From contig NZ_AP022570.1 in assembly GCF_010728325.1 (NCBI RefSeq), positions 3,782,001-3,846,000 on the forward strand: 64,000 bases of DNA. Direction: 5' to 3'. Shown here one piece after another: positions 47,767 to 57,798 of the stretch; within the stretch, counting starts at the first letter, position 1; each line of letters starts with the position of its first letter. The notes beneath the pieces were generated by a model. It saw only the letters and a program-made list of their open reading frames with translations, did no database searches and was not told where the DNA came from. The position numbers and the translations under genes were made by a program. This stretch comes from Mycolicibacterium poriferae (GTDB taxonomy: Bacteria > Actinomycetota > Actinomycetes > Mycobacteriales > Mycobacteriaceae).

Positions 47767-48945
47767 ATGAAAGCGATCATCATCGGCGCCGGAATGGGCG
47801 GCATGAGCGCAGCGATCGCATTGCGCCAGATCGGCATCGACACCGAGGTCTACGAACGGGTCACCGAGAACAAGCCCGTCGGCGCCGCGATCTCGGTGTG
47901 GTCCAACGGGGTCAAGTGCCTCAATCACCTCGGCCTCGAGAAACAGACCGCGCGACTGGGCGGGATCGTCGACACGATGAGCTACCTCGACGCCCACACC
48001 GGTGAGACGATGTGCCGGTTCTCCTTGCAGCCGCTGATCGACGAGGTCGGCCAGCGCCCCTACCCCATCGCACGCGCCGAACTCCAGGCGATGCTGATGG
48101 AGGCCTACGGCATGGACGAGATCAACTTCGGGATGAAGATGGTCAGCGTCGCCGACGGCCCCGATGAGGCCACCGCGACGTTCGCCGACGGGACCACGGT
48201 GTCGGCCGACGTGATCATCGGCGCCGACGGGGCCAGCTCGATCACCCGGGAGTACGTGCTGGGCGCACCGGTCACCCGGCGCTACGCCGGGTATGTCAAC
48301 TTCAACGGCCTGGTCGAGACCGACGAAGCGATCGGCCCCGCCACCGAGTGGACCACCTATGTCGGTGACGGCAAACGGGTCTCGGTGATGCCGGTGTCCG
48401 ACGGCCGGTTCTACTTCTTCTTCGACGTCGTGATGCCCGAGGACTCCGACGAGAGGGAGAACTACGAGCGCGGCGATGCACGAGAGGTGTTGCGGGGGCA
48501 CTTCGGCGACTGGGCACCCGGGGTGCAGACCCTGATCGACAAACTGGATCCGATGGCCACCAACCGCGTGGAGATCCTCGACCTCGACCCGTTCCACACC
48601 TGGGTCAAGGGTCGGGTCGCCGTGCTCGGCGATGCCGCCCACAACACCACTCCCGACATCGGTCAGGGTGGGTGCTCGGCGATGGAGGACGCCGTCGCAC
48701 TGCAGTGGGCGTTCCGCGACCACCCCGGCGATGTGCATGCGGCGCTGGTGGCCTATCAGCAGGCGCGCTCCGAGCGAGCCGCGGATCTGGTGCTGCGGGC
48801 CCGTAAACGCTGCGACGTCACCCACGGCAAGGACCCGGGGAAGACCGCCGAGTGGTATGCGGAGCTACGACACGAGGACGGCAGCAACGTCATTCGCGGA
48901 ATCGTCGGCAACATCATGGGTGGACCCGTGACTCCGGTCAGCTGA
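47767..48945 (+). CDS. hpxO: FAD-dependent urate hydroxylase HpxO
   Basis: 392 residues. Class A flavoprotein monooxygenase converting urate to 5-hydroxyisourate with NADH and O2, replacing cofactor-free uricase. FAD motif IIIGAGMGGMSAAIALRQIG, the DG motif ADVIIGADGASSITRE, and GDAAHNTTPDIGQGGCSAMEDAVAL. The HpxO assignment rests on overall resemblance and on its position between HIU hydrolase and xanthine dehydrogenase. No uricase gene is present in the cluster, which supports the role. Confidence 0.9.
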   Translation: MKAIIIGAGMGGMSAAIALRQIGIDTEVYERVTENKPVGAAISVWSNGVKCLNHLGLEKQTARLGGIVDTMSYLDAHTGETMCRFSLQPLIDEVGQRPYPIARAELQAMLMEAYGMDEINFGMKMVSVADGPDEATATFADGTTVSADVIIGADGASSITREYVLGAPVTRRYAGYVNFNGLVETDEAIGPATEWTTYVGDGKRVSVMPVSDGRFYFFFDVVMPEDSDERENYERGDAREVLRGHFGDWAPGVQTLIDKLDPMATNRVEILDLDPFHTWVKGRVAVLGDAAHNTTPDIGQGGCSAMEDAVALQWAFRDHPGDVHAALVAYQQARSERAADLVLRARKRCDVTHGKDPGKTAEWYAELRHEDGSNVIRGIVGNIMGGPVTPVS

Positions 48946-48950
48946 GCACG

Positions 48951-49784
48951 ATGGACCTCAACACCGTCGAGACGACGAGCACACCGACCCACCGCGACGA
49001 CCTGTGGCCGTTGGGCCCGGCGGACGCGATCCTCGCCGGGGGCACCTGGTTGTTCTCCGAACCGCAGCCGCACATCCGCCGGCTGGTCGACATCACCCGG
49101 CTGGGTTGGGAACCCGTCACGGTGTCCGACGACGGTGTCGAGCTGGCTGCGACCGCGACGGTGGCGCAGGTGTCGCGCCTGTCGGCGCGGCTGCAGGCGG
49201 ATCGCCCCGACTGGACAGCTGCCCCACTGCTGTACCAATGCTGCACCGCGCTGCTGGCTTCGTTCAAGATCTGGACCAGCGCCACGGTCGGCGGCAACAT
49301 CTGCCTGGCCTTTCCGGCCGGCTCGATGATCTCGCTCGGTGCGGCGCTGGACGGGGAGGTCACCGTCTGGCGGCGCGACGGCAGCGACTACCGGATGCCG
49401 ATCACCGAGTTCGTCACCGGCTCGGGCGCCACCGCACTGGCCTCCGGCGAGATCCTGCGGTCGGTCCGGCTACCCGCCGCCGCACTGCGCGCCGCGACCG
49501 CCTACCGCAAGGTGGCGCCGTCGCCGCTCGGCCGCTCGGGCGTCGTCGTGATCGGGCGCCGCGACACCGTCGCCGACGGCCACCGTTTCGTTCTGTCGGT
49601 GACCGCGGCCACGACCCGACCACACGTGTTCGACTTCGGCACCGTGCCCAGCGCGCTCGAGCTCGAAGCGGCGCACGCCACGATTCCTGACACGGCGTGG
49701 ACCCTCGATGCGCACGGCGACCCCGACTGGCGGCGCGCAGTTGCGCTGGTGCTGGCTCAGCAGATCCGCCGCGAGCTGTCATGA
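48951..49784 (+). CDS. Xanthine dehydrogenase FAD-binding subunit
   Basis: 277 residues from the ATG at 48951, 5 bp after hpxO. PCMH/CO-dehydrogenase-flavoprotein type: [27 protein letters not shown], the FAD-pyrophosphate region [28 protein letters not shown] and [20 protein letters not shown]. It passes electrons from the Mo/Fe-S subunit to NAD+. It overlaps the next gene by 4 bp. It is at the usual short end for the subunit and lacks any Fe-S or Mo domain of its own. Confidence 0.88.
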   Translation: MDLNTVETTSTPTHRDDLWPLGPADAILAGGTWLFSEPQPHIRRLVDITRLGWEPVTVSDDGVELAATATVAQVSRLSARLQADRPDWTAAPLLYQCCTALLASFKIWTSATVGGNICLAFPAGSMISLGAALDGEVTVWRRDGSDYRMPITEFVTGSGATALASGEILRSVRLPAAALRAATAYRKVAPSPLGRSGVVVIGRRDTVADGHRFVLSVTAATTRPHVFDFGTVPSALELEAAHATIPDTAWTLDAHGDPDWRRAVALVLAQQIRRELS

Positions 49785-52483
49785 GCATCTGGGTCAACGG
49801 CGAAGAGCAGCAGGGTGATCCGCGCCCCGGCCAATGTCTGCGAACATTCCTGCGCGAGCGTGGCCACACCGAGGTCAAGAAGGGATGCGACGCCGGCGAT
49901 TGCGGCGCGTGTTCGGTGCTGGTCGACGGCGAGGCCGTGCACTCGTGCGTCTTCCCGGCATTTCGTGCCGACGACCGTGACGTCACCACCGTCGCCGGAC
50001 TGGGCGGTCCGGGTGATCTGGATCCACTGCAGCGTCGATTCGTCGAAGCCGCCGGCTTTCAGTGCGGCTTCTGCACGGCGGGGATGATCACCACGGCCGC
50101 GACCCTGTCTGAGGAGCAGCTCGCCGAGCTGCCGCAGTCGTTGAAGGGAAACCTGTGCCGCTGCACCGGTTACCGCGCCATCAGCGACGCCCTGGGTGGG
50201 CGGGTCAACGTCGAGAAGTCCGGCGGTGTCGGCGACTCGGTGGCTGCGCCTGCCGCGGTGCGCGTCGTCACCGGCACCGAGCAGTACACGATGGACTTCG
50301 AGCCACCCGGGCTGCTGCATCTGGCGGTGCTGTCGAGCCCGGTGGCCCACGCCAAGATCGTCGACATCGACACCAGCGCCGCCGCAGCGGTCGACGGAGT
50401 GCACCTGATCCTGACCCACCGCGACAGCCCGGACGTCGCGTTCTCAACGGCGCGGCACGAGAACCGCGCCGACGACCCTGACGACACCGTGGTCCTCGAC
50501 GACACGGTGCGCTTTGTCGGGCAGCGGGTGGCGGCCGTGGTCGCCGACAGCGTCGCCGCCGCCGAACGGGCGTGCCGAGCCATCGCGGTGACCTATGAAC
50601 AGCTGCCGGCGGTCTTCGACGCGGACGCGGCGCGGGCACCGGGAGCGCCGCTGCTGCACCCGGACAAGAGCGCGGACGCGCGCATCGCCGACCCGGCCCG
50701 CAACATCGTCGCCGAAGTACACGGTGGCATCGGCGACGTCGCGGCCGGAGTGGACGCGGCGATGGCCGCCGACGGTGAGGTCGTTCAGCAGCGCTACACC
50801 ACGCAGCGCGTTCAGCACACCCACCTGGAGACCCATGGCTGCACCGGGTGGCGCGACGACGACGGCAGACTGGTGCTGCGCACCAGCTCCCAGGTTCCGT
50901 TCCTGGTCCGCGACGAGCTGTGCCACGTGTTCGGACTGTCCCGTGAAGACGTCCACGTGTTCACCCGGCGCATCGGCGGCGGGTTCGGCGGCAAGCAGGA
51001 GATGCTGACCGAGGACATCGTCGCCCTGGCGGTGCTGCGGCTGGGGCGACCCGTTCGCTACGAGTTCTCCCGCTCCGACGAGTTCACGATGGCGCCGTGC
51101 CGGCATCCGTTCCGGATCGACGTCACCGCGGCCGCCGGGCCCGACGGTGTCCTGACGGCCCTGGCCGTCGACGTGCTCACCGACGCCGGCGCCTATGGCA
51201 ACCACAGCCCCGGCGTGATGTTCCACGGATGTTCGGAATCGGTGTCGGTGTACCGGTGCCCCAACAAGCGGGTCGACGCCCAGTCGGTCTACACCAACAA
51301 CATTCCGTCCGGGGCGTTCCGCGGATACGGCCTGAGCCAGATGATCTTCGCGGTGGAGTCCGCACTCGATGAGCTGGCGCTTCGCCTCGACCTGGATCCG
51401 TTCGAGCTGCGACGGCGCAACGTCGTGGTGCCCGGCGACGAATTCGTCGACGCCGCAGTCGGCCACGGGGACCTGATGTTCGGCAGCTACGGACTGGATC
51501 AGTGCCTGGATCTGGTGCAGCGCGCCCTGCTCGACGGCAACGACGCCAAGACCCCGCCAGGTTGGCGTGTCGGCGAGGGCATGGCGCTCGCGATGATCGC
51601 GACGATCCCACCGCGGGGGCATTTCGCCGAGGCGTCGGTCACGCTCGCCGCCGACGGTCGCTATCAGCTGTCGGTCGGCACGGCGGAGTTCGGCAACGGC
51701 ACCACCACCGTGCACACGCAATTGGTCGCTTCCGAGCTGAACACCACGCCCGACAGGGTTGAGGTACACCAATCCGACACTGAAGCAACGGGTTACGACA
51801 CCGGGGCATTCGGCTCGGCCGGCACCGTCGTGGCCGGGACCGCGGTGCTCGCTGCCTGCCGCGAGCTGCGGTCGGCCATGCTGTCCGCAGCGGCGGCGCT
51901 CACCGGATCGGGACCGCATGCCTGTGAACTCACTCCGCACGGGGTGCAGTGCGGCACCCGGCTCGTCGAATTCGCCGAACTGCCGGCATCGCTGGTCGGC
52001 TGTGGCCGCCACGAAGGCACACCACGATCGGTGGCGTTCAACGTCCAGGGCTTTCGCGTCGCGGTGAATCCCGACACCGGAGAGGTTCGCATCCTGCAGT
52101 CGGTGCAGGCCGCCGACGCCGGCGTGGTGATCAACCCCGAGCAGTGCCGCGGGCAGATCGAAGGCGGTGTCGCCCAAGCGATCGGCTCCGCGCTGTACGA
52201 GCAGATGATTGTCGGACCCGACGGCACCGTGCTCACCCAGGTGCTCCGCAACTACCACATCCCGCAGTTCGCCGATATCCCCGTCACCGAGGTGTATTTC
52301 GCCGATACCGTCGACCAGCTCGGACCGATGGGCGCCAAGTCGATGAGCGAGTCCCCCTACAACCCGGTAGCTCCCGCGCTGGCCAACGCGATCGCCCGGG
52401 CGTGCGGCGCGCGGGTGCGGGACCTGCCGATGACACCGGCACGGGTCTGGCGGACGCTGGACCAGCCGGCACCTTCCGGATAG
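49781..52483 (+). CDS. Xanthine dehydrogenase, fused [2Fe-2S] and molybdopterin subunits
   Basis: 900 residues. Residues 1-140 are the ferredoxin-like small subunit: C36, C41, C44, C56 for the plant-type cluster and C95, C98, C126, C128 for the second. From about 150 follows the large Mo-cofactor subunit with [39 protein letters not shown] and the late active-site Glu in MGAKSMSES. It hydroxylates hypoxanthine/xanthine to urate, feeding hpxO. The FAD subunit is separate and upstream (ATGA overlap). In-frame ATG 49781 was chosen over the ORF start at 49697. Confidence 0.9.
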   Translation: MSIWVNGEEQQGDPRPGQCLRTFLRERGHTEVKKGCDAGDCGACSVLVDGEAVHSCVFPAFRADDRDVTTVAGLGGPGDLDPLQRRFVEAAGFQCGFCTAGMITTAATLSEEQLAELPQSLKGNLCRCTGYRAISDALGGRVNVEKSGGVGDSVAAPAAVRVVTGTEQYTMDFEPPGLLHLAVLSSPVAHAKIVDIDTSAAAAVDGVHLILTHRDSPDVAFSTARHENRADDPDDTVVLDDTVRFVGQRVAAVVADSVAAAERACRAIAVTYEQLPAVFDADAARAPGAPLLHPDKSADARIADPARNIVAEVHGGIGDVAAGVDAAMAADGEVVQQRYTTQRVQHTHLETHGCTGWRDDDGRLVLRTSSQVPFLVRDELCHVFGLSREDVHVFTRRIGGGFGGKQEMLTEDIVALAVLRLGRPVRYEFSRSDEFTMAPCRHPFRIDVTAAAGPDGVLTALAVDVLTDAGAYGNHSPGVMFHGCSESVSVYRCPNKRVDAQSVYTNNIPSGAFRGYGLSQMIFAVESALDELALRLDLDPFELRRRNVVVPGDEFVDAAVGHGDLMFGSYGLDQCLDLVQRALLDGNDAKTPPGWRVGEGMALAMIATIPPRGHFAEASVTLAADGRYQLSVGTAEFGNGTTTVHTQLVASELNTTPDRVEVHQSDTEATGYDTGAFGSAGTVVAGTAVLAACRELRSAMLSAAAALTGSGPHACELTPHGVQCGTRLVEFAELPASLVGCGRHEGTPRSVAFNVQGFRVAVNPDTGEVRILQSVQAADAGVVINPEQCRGQIEGGVAQAIGSALYEQMIVGPDGTVLTQVLRNYHIPQFADIPVTEVYFADTVDQLGPMGAKSMSESPYNPVAPALANAIARACGARVRDLPMTPARVWRTLDQPAPSG

Positions 52484-52509
52484 GACGAAACGGCCCGGAT
52501 GCATTTACC

Positions 52510-55008
52510 TCAAATACTCACCGCCGGCGTGAAGCTCGTGACGGTGGTCTCGAAGATGCCGCCGTCGAGGTAGATCGTATTCGCGACGTAGCCGGTGCCA
52601 TCGGCGCCGAACGTCGGCAGCCTGGGATCACCCAACTGGGAGTATTCGAGATCGACCAGCTTTTGCAATCCGCCCGCCGTCAGTGCGTACACCCCACTGT
52701 TGGCTCGGCTTCTGTCCACCACGTAGGCGGTGCCGTCGGGACCGAAGACCAGGATGATGGTGTCGCCGTCGGCGTTGGTTCCGAGCGCCGGACTGGTGAT
52801 GCGGCTCAGCGGGATGACGGTGTCCCCGGCTTTGTTGAATCCCAGGACGTTTGTGTCGTACTCCGGCGAAACGTGGGCAAGGAGGTAGCCGATGCCGTCG
52901 GGTCCGAACACCACTTCGGAGTCATCGATTGACGAGCTCCCCGGCACAATGGACGTGTACGTACCGGTGGGCAGCACGAGAACCTGCCGCCCGGGTTCGC
53001 TCACGCTCGGCCCGTAGTACTCGAGCAGTTCGAACGGCGAACCGTCGGGGCCGAAGAAGACCGTGCCGTGTGCTCCCGGCGGAAGCTCGATCGTGCGGGC
53101 GACGGTGGCATCGGGCGCCAGTACCGCCACGTATTCGGTGCCGTCCGCGGTGTAGTTGACGTACCCGAAGTCGTCATTGGATTGTGCCGACCCTCCTCGG
53201 ACCAGCCCGTCCCCTCTGTCGCGGACCACCACCATGCCGGGGACGACGACAAACATGACATTGCCGTCGGGGTCGACGACCGCCACCGCAGTGTCGCCCC
53301 GCGTCGGATCCACCACGGGTGCGTAGGCGGTACCGTTCGCCGCGACCTGCAGGCCCTGGATGCGGCCATCGATCGCCTCCGAGGTGACAATCGCGTCCGC
53401 GGTCACCGTCGAGACGTAGGTGGTGCCGGTGCCCTCGTCGGTGTAACCATCGAAGGTGAAGGTCTCCAAGCCGAAGCCATCGGCCGTCATGACCATCTCG
53501 CCCGGTAGGCCGGCGATGGAACGCACCGTTCGCGAGGCGCCCTCGATGGTGTACACCCGCGTCGACTTGGTGCCGAACAGTCCTTGCACGCCGGCTGTCA
53601 CATAGACGGTGCCGTCCTGGTCCACCAGCGGAGCACTCGGATCCGAGTCGAACGGCAGCAGACTCGCCCTGGTCCAACCGCTGGAGTAGATCGTGCGCAG
53701 CGTCGAGAAACCGAACCGCGACGACACCAGATGCGCGGTCCCGTCCGAAGCGAGCTCGAATTCGGTGTTGTAGGAATACGTTCGCGTGAAATTGTTGGCG
53801 GAGACCCGGACGAAGCGGTAATCGATAGCCGGCAGGTCGTCCGCGAGGGGGCGGATCACCGTCTTGAAGTACAGCGCTCCATCGGAACCGACGGTCAGCG
53901 GGCTGTCGGCAAGGCCGAAGACTGTCGCGAGCCTGGTGACATTCCCGTCGCTGTCCACAGCTCTGACCGTCGTGCTCCAGCGACCTTCCGAGGCGGTCAC
54001 CACGATCAGCGAGCCGTCCGGGCGTGTCACCGCTTGTGCTCGAGTGCCGACGCCGTCGAATTCGCTGGTCGTGATGACCTGTCCGTCACTGTCCAGAATG
54101 CTGACCCGTGTGGTCCCCCCGCCGTCGGTGACCTGGTAGATGGTGCCGTCGTCAGCGATGACGGGCGACTGGCTGGCCCCGCCCGGAATCGGCGACGAGG
54201 TCGCGCTGACACTTGTGTCGCCGGGCGCCGCTGCGCTCATCACCGCCGATGCCGACTGCGCGGCGTCGATGCGGTCGGTGACAGACCGCCACGCCGACGC
54301 CAGCAGTGTCAGCAACAGCGGCGAGGCCGCGGGAGCCGGTGGCTCGTCAGGGTCTGAGGCGGTTGCCGCCGGCGCAGCCAGCGACGTCGTGACGGTTGTG
54401 GGCTTGGACGTGTTCAGCGCAGGGCCGGCCGGGACGATGATCCCCGGATCCGTCACCCCTGGCTCGACCGCAGATTCTGGTTGCCCGGTGTCTGCGGTCC
54501 GCTGTGTTGAAGGGGGTGGCGCGGCGTCATCGGTGTCGAGGTCGTCCAGCGAAGAGACTTCCACCTCCGCATAGTCTGTTTCGTTCGCGTTGACGTCGCT
54601 GTAGCTCTGCCCGTCAGTGGCCGCGGTCGGTTTGTCGTCACCCTCCTCGTCACCGGAATGCGAAGGTGGATATGCCGATTCGTCGGAGTCGACCGATTCC
54701 ACGATGGGAGCCTCGTCCTCCGAGACTCCGATTGGCCCGTCCCCCATGTCGGAGTCGTCCGCAGGTGAATCAGAGTCCGGCGTGGCGATTGGACGCATCT
54801 CCCCGTCGTCGTCCGATCCAGAACTGGGGGACTCCCCTGCGCCGTTGGTGTCCGTACGTGCATCACGTGCGTCGGACTTCGCTACGCCGGCTGAACTTGA
54901 CTCTTCGGTCTGTCCCCATGAAACGGCTGGCATCGCCACCACGGCGGAACCGATTCCCAGCGCGACAGCCAACGCGCCCACCCGACCAATGTGCTTTTCC
55001 CACGCCAT
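52510..55008 (-). CDS. Large secreted protein: acidic disordered region plus beta-propeller-like DG-repeat domain
   Basis: 832 residues. A signal peptide (ALAVALGIGSAVVAMPAVSWG, cleavage near 32) is followed by about 200 residues very rich in Asp/Glu/Ser, then a Pro/Ala linker, and from about residue 265 at least twelve repeats of the form [F/V]-x-x-D-G-[T/S]-x-Y (for example VDQDGTVYVT, FGPDGTAYVV, FGADGTGYVA), typical of beta-propeller blades. GGGGGAGGA-type ribosome site before ATG 55008. Function unknown; no enzyme motif. It is transcribed toward, and ends 27 bp from, the xanthine dehydrogenase stop. An IS nest starts 170 bp upstream. Confidence 0.82.
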   Translation of the reverse strand: MAWEKHIGRVGALAVALGIGSAVVAMPAVSWGQTEESSSAGVAKSDARDARTDTNGAGESPSSGSDDDGEMRPIATPDSDSPADDSDMGDGPIGVSEDEAPIVESVDSDESAYPPSHSGDEEGDDKPTAATDGQSYSDVNANETDYAEVEVSSLDDLDTDDAAPPPSTQRTADTGQPESAVEPGVTDPGIIVPAGPALNTSKPTTVTTSLAAPAATASDPDEPPAPAASPLLLTLLASAWRSVTDRIDAAQSASAVMSAAAPGDTSVSATSSPIPGGASQSPVIADDGTIYQVTDGGGTTRVSILDSDGQVITTSEFDGVGTRAQAVTRPDGSLIVVTASEGRWSTTVRAVDSDGNVTRLATVFGLADSPLTVGSDGALYFKTVIRPLADDLPAIDYRFVRVSANNFTRTYSYNTEFELASDGTAHLVSSRFGFSTLRTIYSSGWTRASLLPFDSDPSAPLVDQDGTVYVTAGVQGLFGTKSTRVYTIEGASRTVRSIAGLPGEMVMTADGFGLETFTFDGYTDEGTGTTYVSTVTADAIVTSEAIDGRIQGLQVAANGTAYAPVVDPTRGDTAVAVVDPDGNVMFVVVPGMVVVRDRGDGLVRGGSAQSNDDFGYVNYTADGTEYVAVLAPDATVARTIELPPGAHGTVFFGPDGSPFELLEYYGPSVSEPGRQVLVLPTGTYTSIVPGSSSIDDSEVVFGPDGIGYLLAHVSPEYDTNVLGFNKAGDTVIPLSRITSPALGTNADGDTIILVFGPDGTAYVVDRSRANSGVYALTAGGLQKLVDLEYSQLGDPRLPTFGADGTGYVANTIYLDGGIFETTVTSFTPAVSI

Positions 55009-55202
55009 GACAGTCCTCCCCCTTGAGCCGCCCCGCCAGCGTATGGGGCGGGACTTCGGGGAGGGAATCGGGGAATCCCCTAATTCGGCATGTCGCGCAG
55101 GGATTGTCCAGCGTGACGTCACACAAAGGGTCTGCTCGACGGTTGCGCCGTGGAACACGGAGCCGGGTCCAGTGGGCTTGACCCCGTTTGGTGGACACAG
55201 GG

Positions 55203-56073
55203 TCAGGCGGCTTGTGCCGTCTGAGTGATCCGGTTCTCGTAGTCGACCGGGCAGATCATGCCGATCGCCGAGTGGCGCCGGCGGCGGTTGTAGACCCGCT
55301 CGATCCAGTCGCCGACGGCGAGCTTAGCGGCCGCCTGGGTGGGCCACAAGTAGCGGTCGTAGAACTCGACTTTCAGTGTGGCCCAGAATGATTCCTGCTG
55401 GGCGTTGTCCCAGCACACCCCGGTACGGCCCACCGAGCGGGTCAGGTTGTGATCGTGGGCGAACCGGGCCAACTGCGCGCTGGTGAACTGGCAGCCGCGG
55501 TCAGCGTGCAGCACCACCTGCTCGGCCAGCTCGCCGCGCATCGCCACGGCCATCGCCACGGCCGCCTCGACCAGGTCAGTGCGCATGTGGTCATCGATGG
55601 CCCAGCCGATCACCCGTCTGCTGCAGCCGTCGCGGACCGCACACAAGTACAGCCAGCCCTCACCGGTACGCAAATAGGTGATGTCCGACGTCCAGACCCG
55701 GTCGAGTTCGCCGGCATCGAAGTGGCGTTTGACCAGGTCTTTGGGCACCGGAGCATCCAGATCGACGATCGTGGTCACGGGCGAGAAGGTGCGCGGGCTG
55801 ATGCCGGCCAGGCCCTGGCGGCGCATCGAGGCGGCCACCGTCTTGCGCGACACCGTCTCACCGCCATCGCGCAGGTCGGCCAGGATCCGCGGGGCGCCGT
55901 ACACGCCGTCAGAGGCCTTGTGGAAGGCTGCGACCTTGGCATCCAACTCGGCGCGCCGGCAAGCCGCCGCCGACGGTCCGCCGGCCTGAGTCTTGCGCCA
56001 CTTGTAGAACCCTGAGCGAGAGACTTCCAGCAGTTCGCACATCCGGGTGATCGCGTAGGTGGCCTTCTCCGCT
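55203..56073 (-). pseudogene. Transposase orfB of IS3 element A, main part (interrupted)
   Basis: Integrase-type DDE transposase. Reading from the junction at 56073 the frame gives AEKATYAITRMCELLEVSRSGFYKWRKTQ and runs to a stop at 55203. Catalytic residues are Asp in TSDITYL, Asp in LHADRGCQFTS and Glu in QQESFWATLK, all intact. The upstream part, EPVDAYVLIEAEK, lies beyond element B at 57538-57580. Rebuilt by deleting element B and one 9-bp repeat, the frame is continuous. In IS3 elements it is made by -1 frameshifting from orfA. Confidence 0.88.
56065..56073. repeat. Left 9-bp target duplication of IS256 element B
   Basis: TTCTCCGCT, repeated exactly at 57529-57537 on the other side of element B. 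It lies within the orfB codons for A-E-K of element A. Confidence 0.92.
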
Positions 56074-57528
56074 GAGGTTGTCCCGAGTTCCGTGGAACTT
56101 CGGCGGCGGCCCGGTGAGCATCAGGCTGCGCTCACCTGATCATTGTGCACGACGGGTCCGACAGATTCGGCGAACTCACGCTCAAGAGCGGCGCGCAGTG
56201 CCGCGAGGTGCAGGTGGCCGTTGACGCGGCGGAACTGCTTGCCGGCTTCGATCATGCCGGCCGCGCACCAGCGCAGCGCCATCTGCCCATCGCGCCAGCG
56301 TTTGACGTTGCCGGCGTGTTCACGACACACCGAGATCATCGACTCGATGGTGTTGGTCGAACGCAGGGTGCGCGCCAGGGTGGGTGGTACACCCAGGCGC
56401 AGCACCGTGAGTGTCTCATCGAGTCCTTCACGCAGGCTGGCCGCGGCCCCTGGGTGGGTGCGTTCGAGCTCGGTGGCCAGCGCGAGCAGTGCGGCCTGGG
56501 CCTCCAACGCCGACTCGGCGTGGTAGGCATCGGTCATCTTACGGCCTACAATTGACCGAAGTCGTTGCGGCAGATGATCTTTGACATTTCTGACCTTGTG
56601 GATTTGGCAGCGTTGAATCACCGGGCGCTCGCACACGTCGAGCACCGCCCTGCGCAGCGCTTTGGACCCATCGATACCCACCAGCATCGGGCGGGCCACA
56701 TCCAGGCCACGTTCGCGCAGCCCGACCAGCAACTCGGTGACCAGCGTGGCGTTTTCGGTGGAGCCCTCCACCAGCGCCAATGGGTGTTTGGTGCCGTCGA
56801 TGCCGATGCCCATCGCCACCACGCAGCAGGTCTCGGCGAAGTGCACCCCATCGATCAGTAACGCCACCACGTCCAGCTCGGACAGATCCTTGGCCAGCAG
56901 TTCGCCCAGGGCGGTCTGGGTCATCGCCACGAACCGCCGCGACACCGTGGACTTGCTGGTCGCCGAGGCCGTTTCATCGACCTGCTGACCGACGGGCTCC
57001 AAGCCCAGCGGGTAGCGCCGGGTGGACAACCCGGCCAGCATCTTTTCCATGGCCATCTTGCCCAGGATCTCGGTGGAGGAAAACAGCTCATAGGAGGCGA
57101 CCGGCAACTCCCCGGAGCCGTCGGTGGCGCGCACCCGCGGGCGGCTCACCGGCACCCGGCGCCCACCCAGAGTCACCGAGCCGCGTTCGTGGCCGTGGCG
57201 CACCGCGGCCCGGTCTGGGTTGTGGCGGCCCTTGGGCCCGGCGGCCGCGGTCACGTCGGCCTCCATCAGGGTCTGCATGACCTGCAGGCCCGCACCGACA
57301 GCCAGCGCCAGCAGGCCCTCGGACATGTTTCCGGCGATCTCGGCCATCGCCACGCTCACCTGCTCGGGAATCGCGACCACGCTCGCGTCCCCGGCCCGGT
57401 TCTGACTACTGTTCTTCATGGTGGTCCCCTTCTCTTGGTGTTCTTCGCGGAACGCCCGAGCCCTACCACACGGCAGGTCACGAGCGGGGGACCGCCACCT
57501 CAATTTCTACGAGACCCGGGACAACCTC
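56074..57528 (-). mobile_element. IS256-family element B (1455 bp) inserted in orfB of IS3 element A
   Basis: Terminal inverted repeats start GAGGTTGTCCCG at both ends and match at 20 of 24 positions (left 56074-56097, right 57505-57528). It is flanked by the 9-bp duplication TTCTCCGCT, the usual 8-9 bp of this family. It encodes one transposase (56121-57419). The perfect duplication and open frame mean a complete, probably recent insertion. Confidence 0.92.
56121..57419 (-). CDS. IS256-family (Mutator-type) transposase of element B
   Basis: 432 residues from the ATG at 57419, GGGG-rich ribosome site upstream; the frame is open to 57503. The DDE core shows Asp in ALLIDGVHFAET, Asp in LVGIDGSKALRRAV and the late Glu in the helical region before RSTNTIESM. 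The conserved STNTIESMISVCREHAGNVKRWRDG is a hallmark of the Transposase_mut family. It appears full length and intact. Confidence 0.93.
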   Translation of the reverse strand: MKNSSQNRAGDASVVAIPEQVSVAMAEIAGNMSEGLLALAVGAGLQVMQTLMEADVTAAAGPKGRHNPDRAAVRHGHERGSVTLGGRRVPVSRPRVRATDGSGELPVASYELFSSTEILGKMAMEKMLAGLSTRRYPLGLEPVGQQVDETASATSKSTVSRRFVAMTQTALGELLAKDLSELDVVALLIDGVHFAETCCVVAMGIGIDGTKHPLALVEGSTENATLVTELLVGLRERGLDVARPMLVGIDGSKALRRAVLDVCERPVIQRCQIHKVRNVKDHLPQRLRSIVGRKMTDAYHAESALEAQAALLALATELERTHPGAAASLREGLDETLTVLRLGVPPTLARTLRSTNTIESMISVCREHAGNVKRWRDGQMALRWCAAGMIEAGKQFRRVNGHLHLAALRAALEREFAESVGPVVHNDQVSAA

Positions 57529-57537
57529 TTCTCCGCT
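57529..57537. repeat. Right 9-bp target duplication of IS256 element B
   Basis: TTCTCCGCT, exact copy of 56065-56073, adjoining the right inverted repeat. Confidence 0.92.
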
Positions 57538-57556
57538 TCGATCAGAACGTAGGCGT

Positions 57557-57768
57557 CTACGGGTTCTGTTCGGAGGCGAAGAAGGCCGCGGCTTTTTTCA
57601 AAAACTGCCGGTCTAACCGTAACTCGGCGTTCTCTTTGCGCAGCCGCTCCAACTCGGCCCGCTCATCGGCATCAAGCACCGCGCCATTATCGCCGCCGTC
57701 GTCGCGGGCCTGGCGCACCCAGCGCCCGAGCAACTGCTCACCCACGCCGATCTCCGCAGCCACGTGGG
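57557..57768 (-). pseudogene. OrfA of IS3 element A, 3' part (interrupted by element C)
   Basis: Reads VAAEIGVGEQLLGRWVRQARDDGG...LRKENAELRLDRQFLKKAAAFFASEQNP and stops at 57557. It holds the second half of the HTH plus the leucine-zipper region. The minus strand has the slippery run A6G (TTGAAAAAAG, FLKKA codons), the classic IS3 -1 frameshift site; slipping there gives the frame of RTEPVDAYVLIEAEK that continues into orfB. The 5' part is at 59064-59149. Confidence 0.88.
57765..57768. repeat. Left 4-bp target duplication of IS3 element C
   Basis: TGGG next to the left end of element C, repeated at 59064-59067. Removing one copy rejoins RPIAH to VAAEIG in orfA of element A. Confidence 0.85.
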
Positions 57769-57798
57769 TGTGGTTCCCCCGAGATCGTGGAGGGTTTC

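Noticed and set aside
50444..52504. 686-codon minus-strand ORF opposite xanthine dehydrogenase
   Set aside because: Shadow of the real gene on the plus strand, no protein family features.
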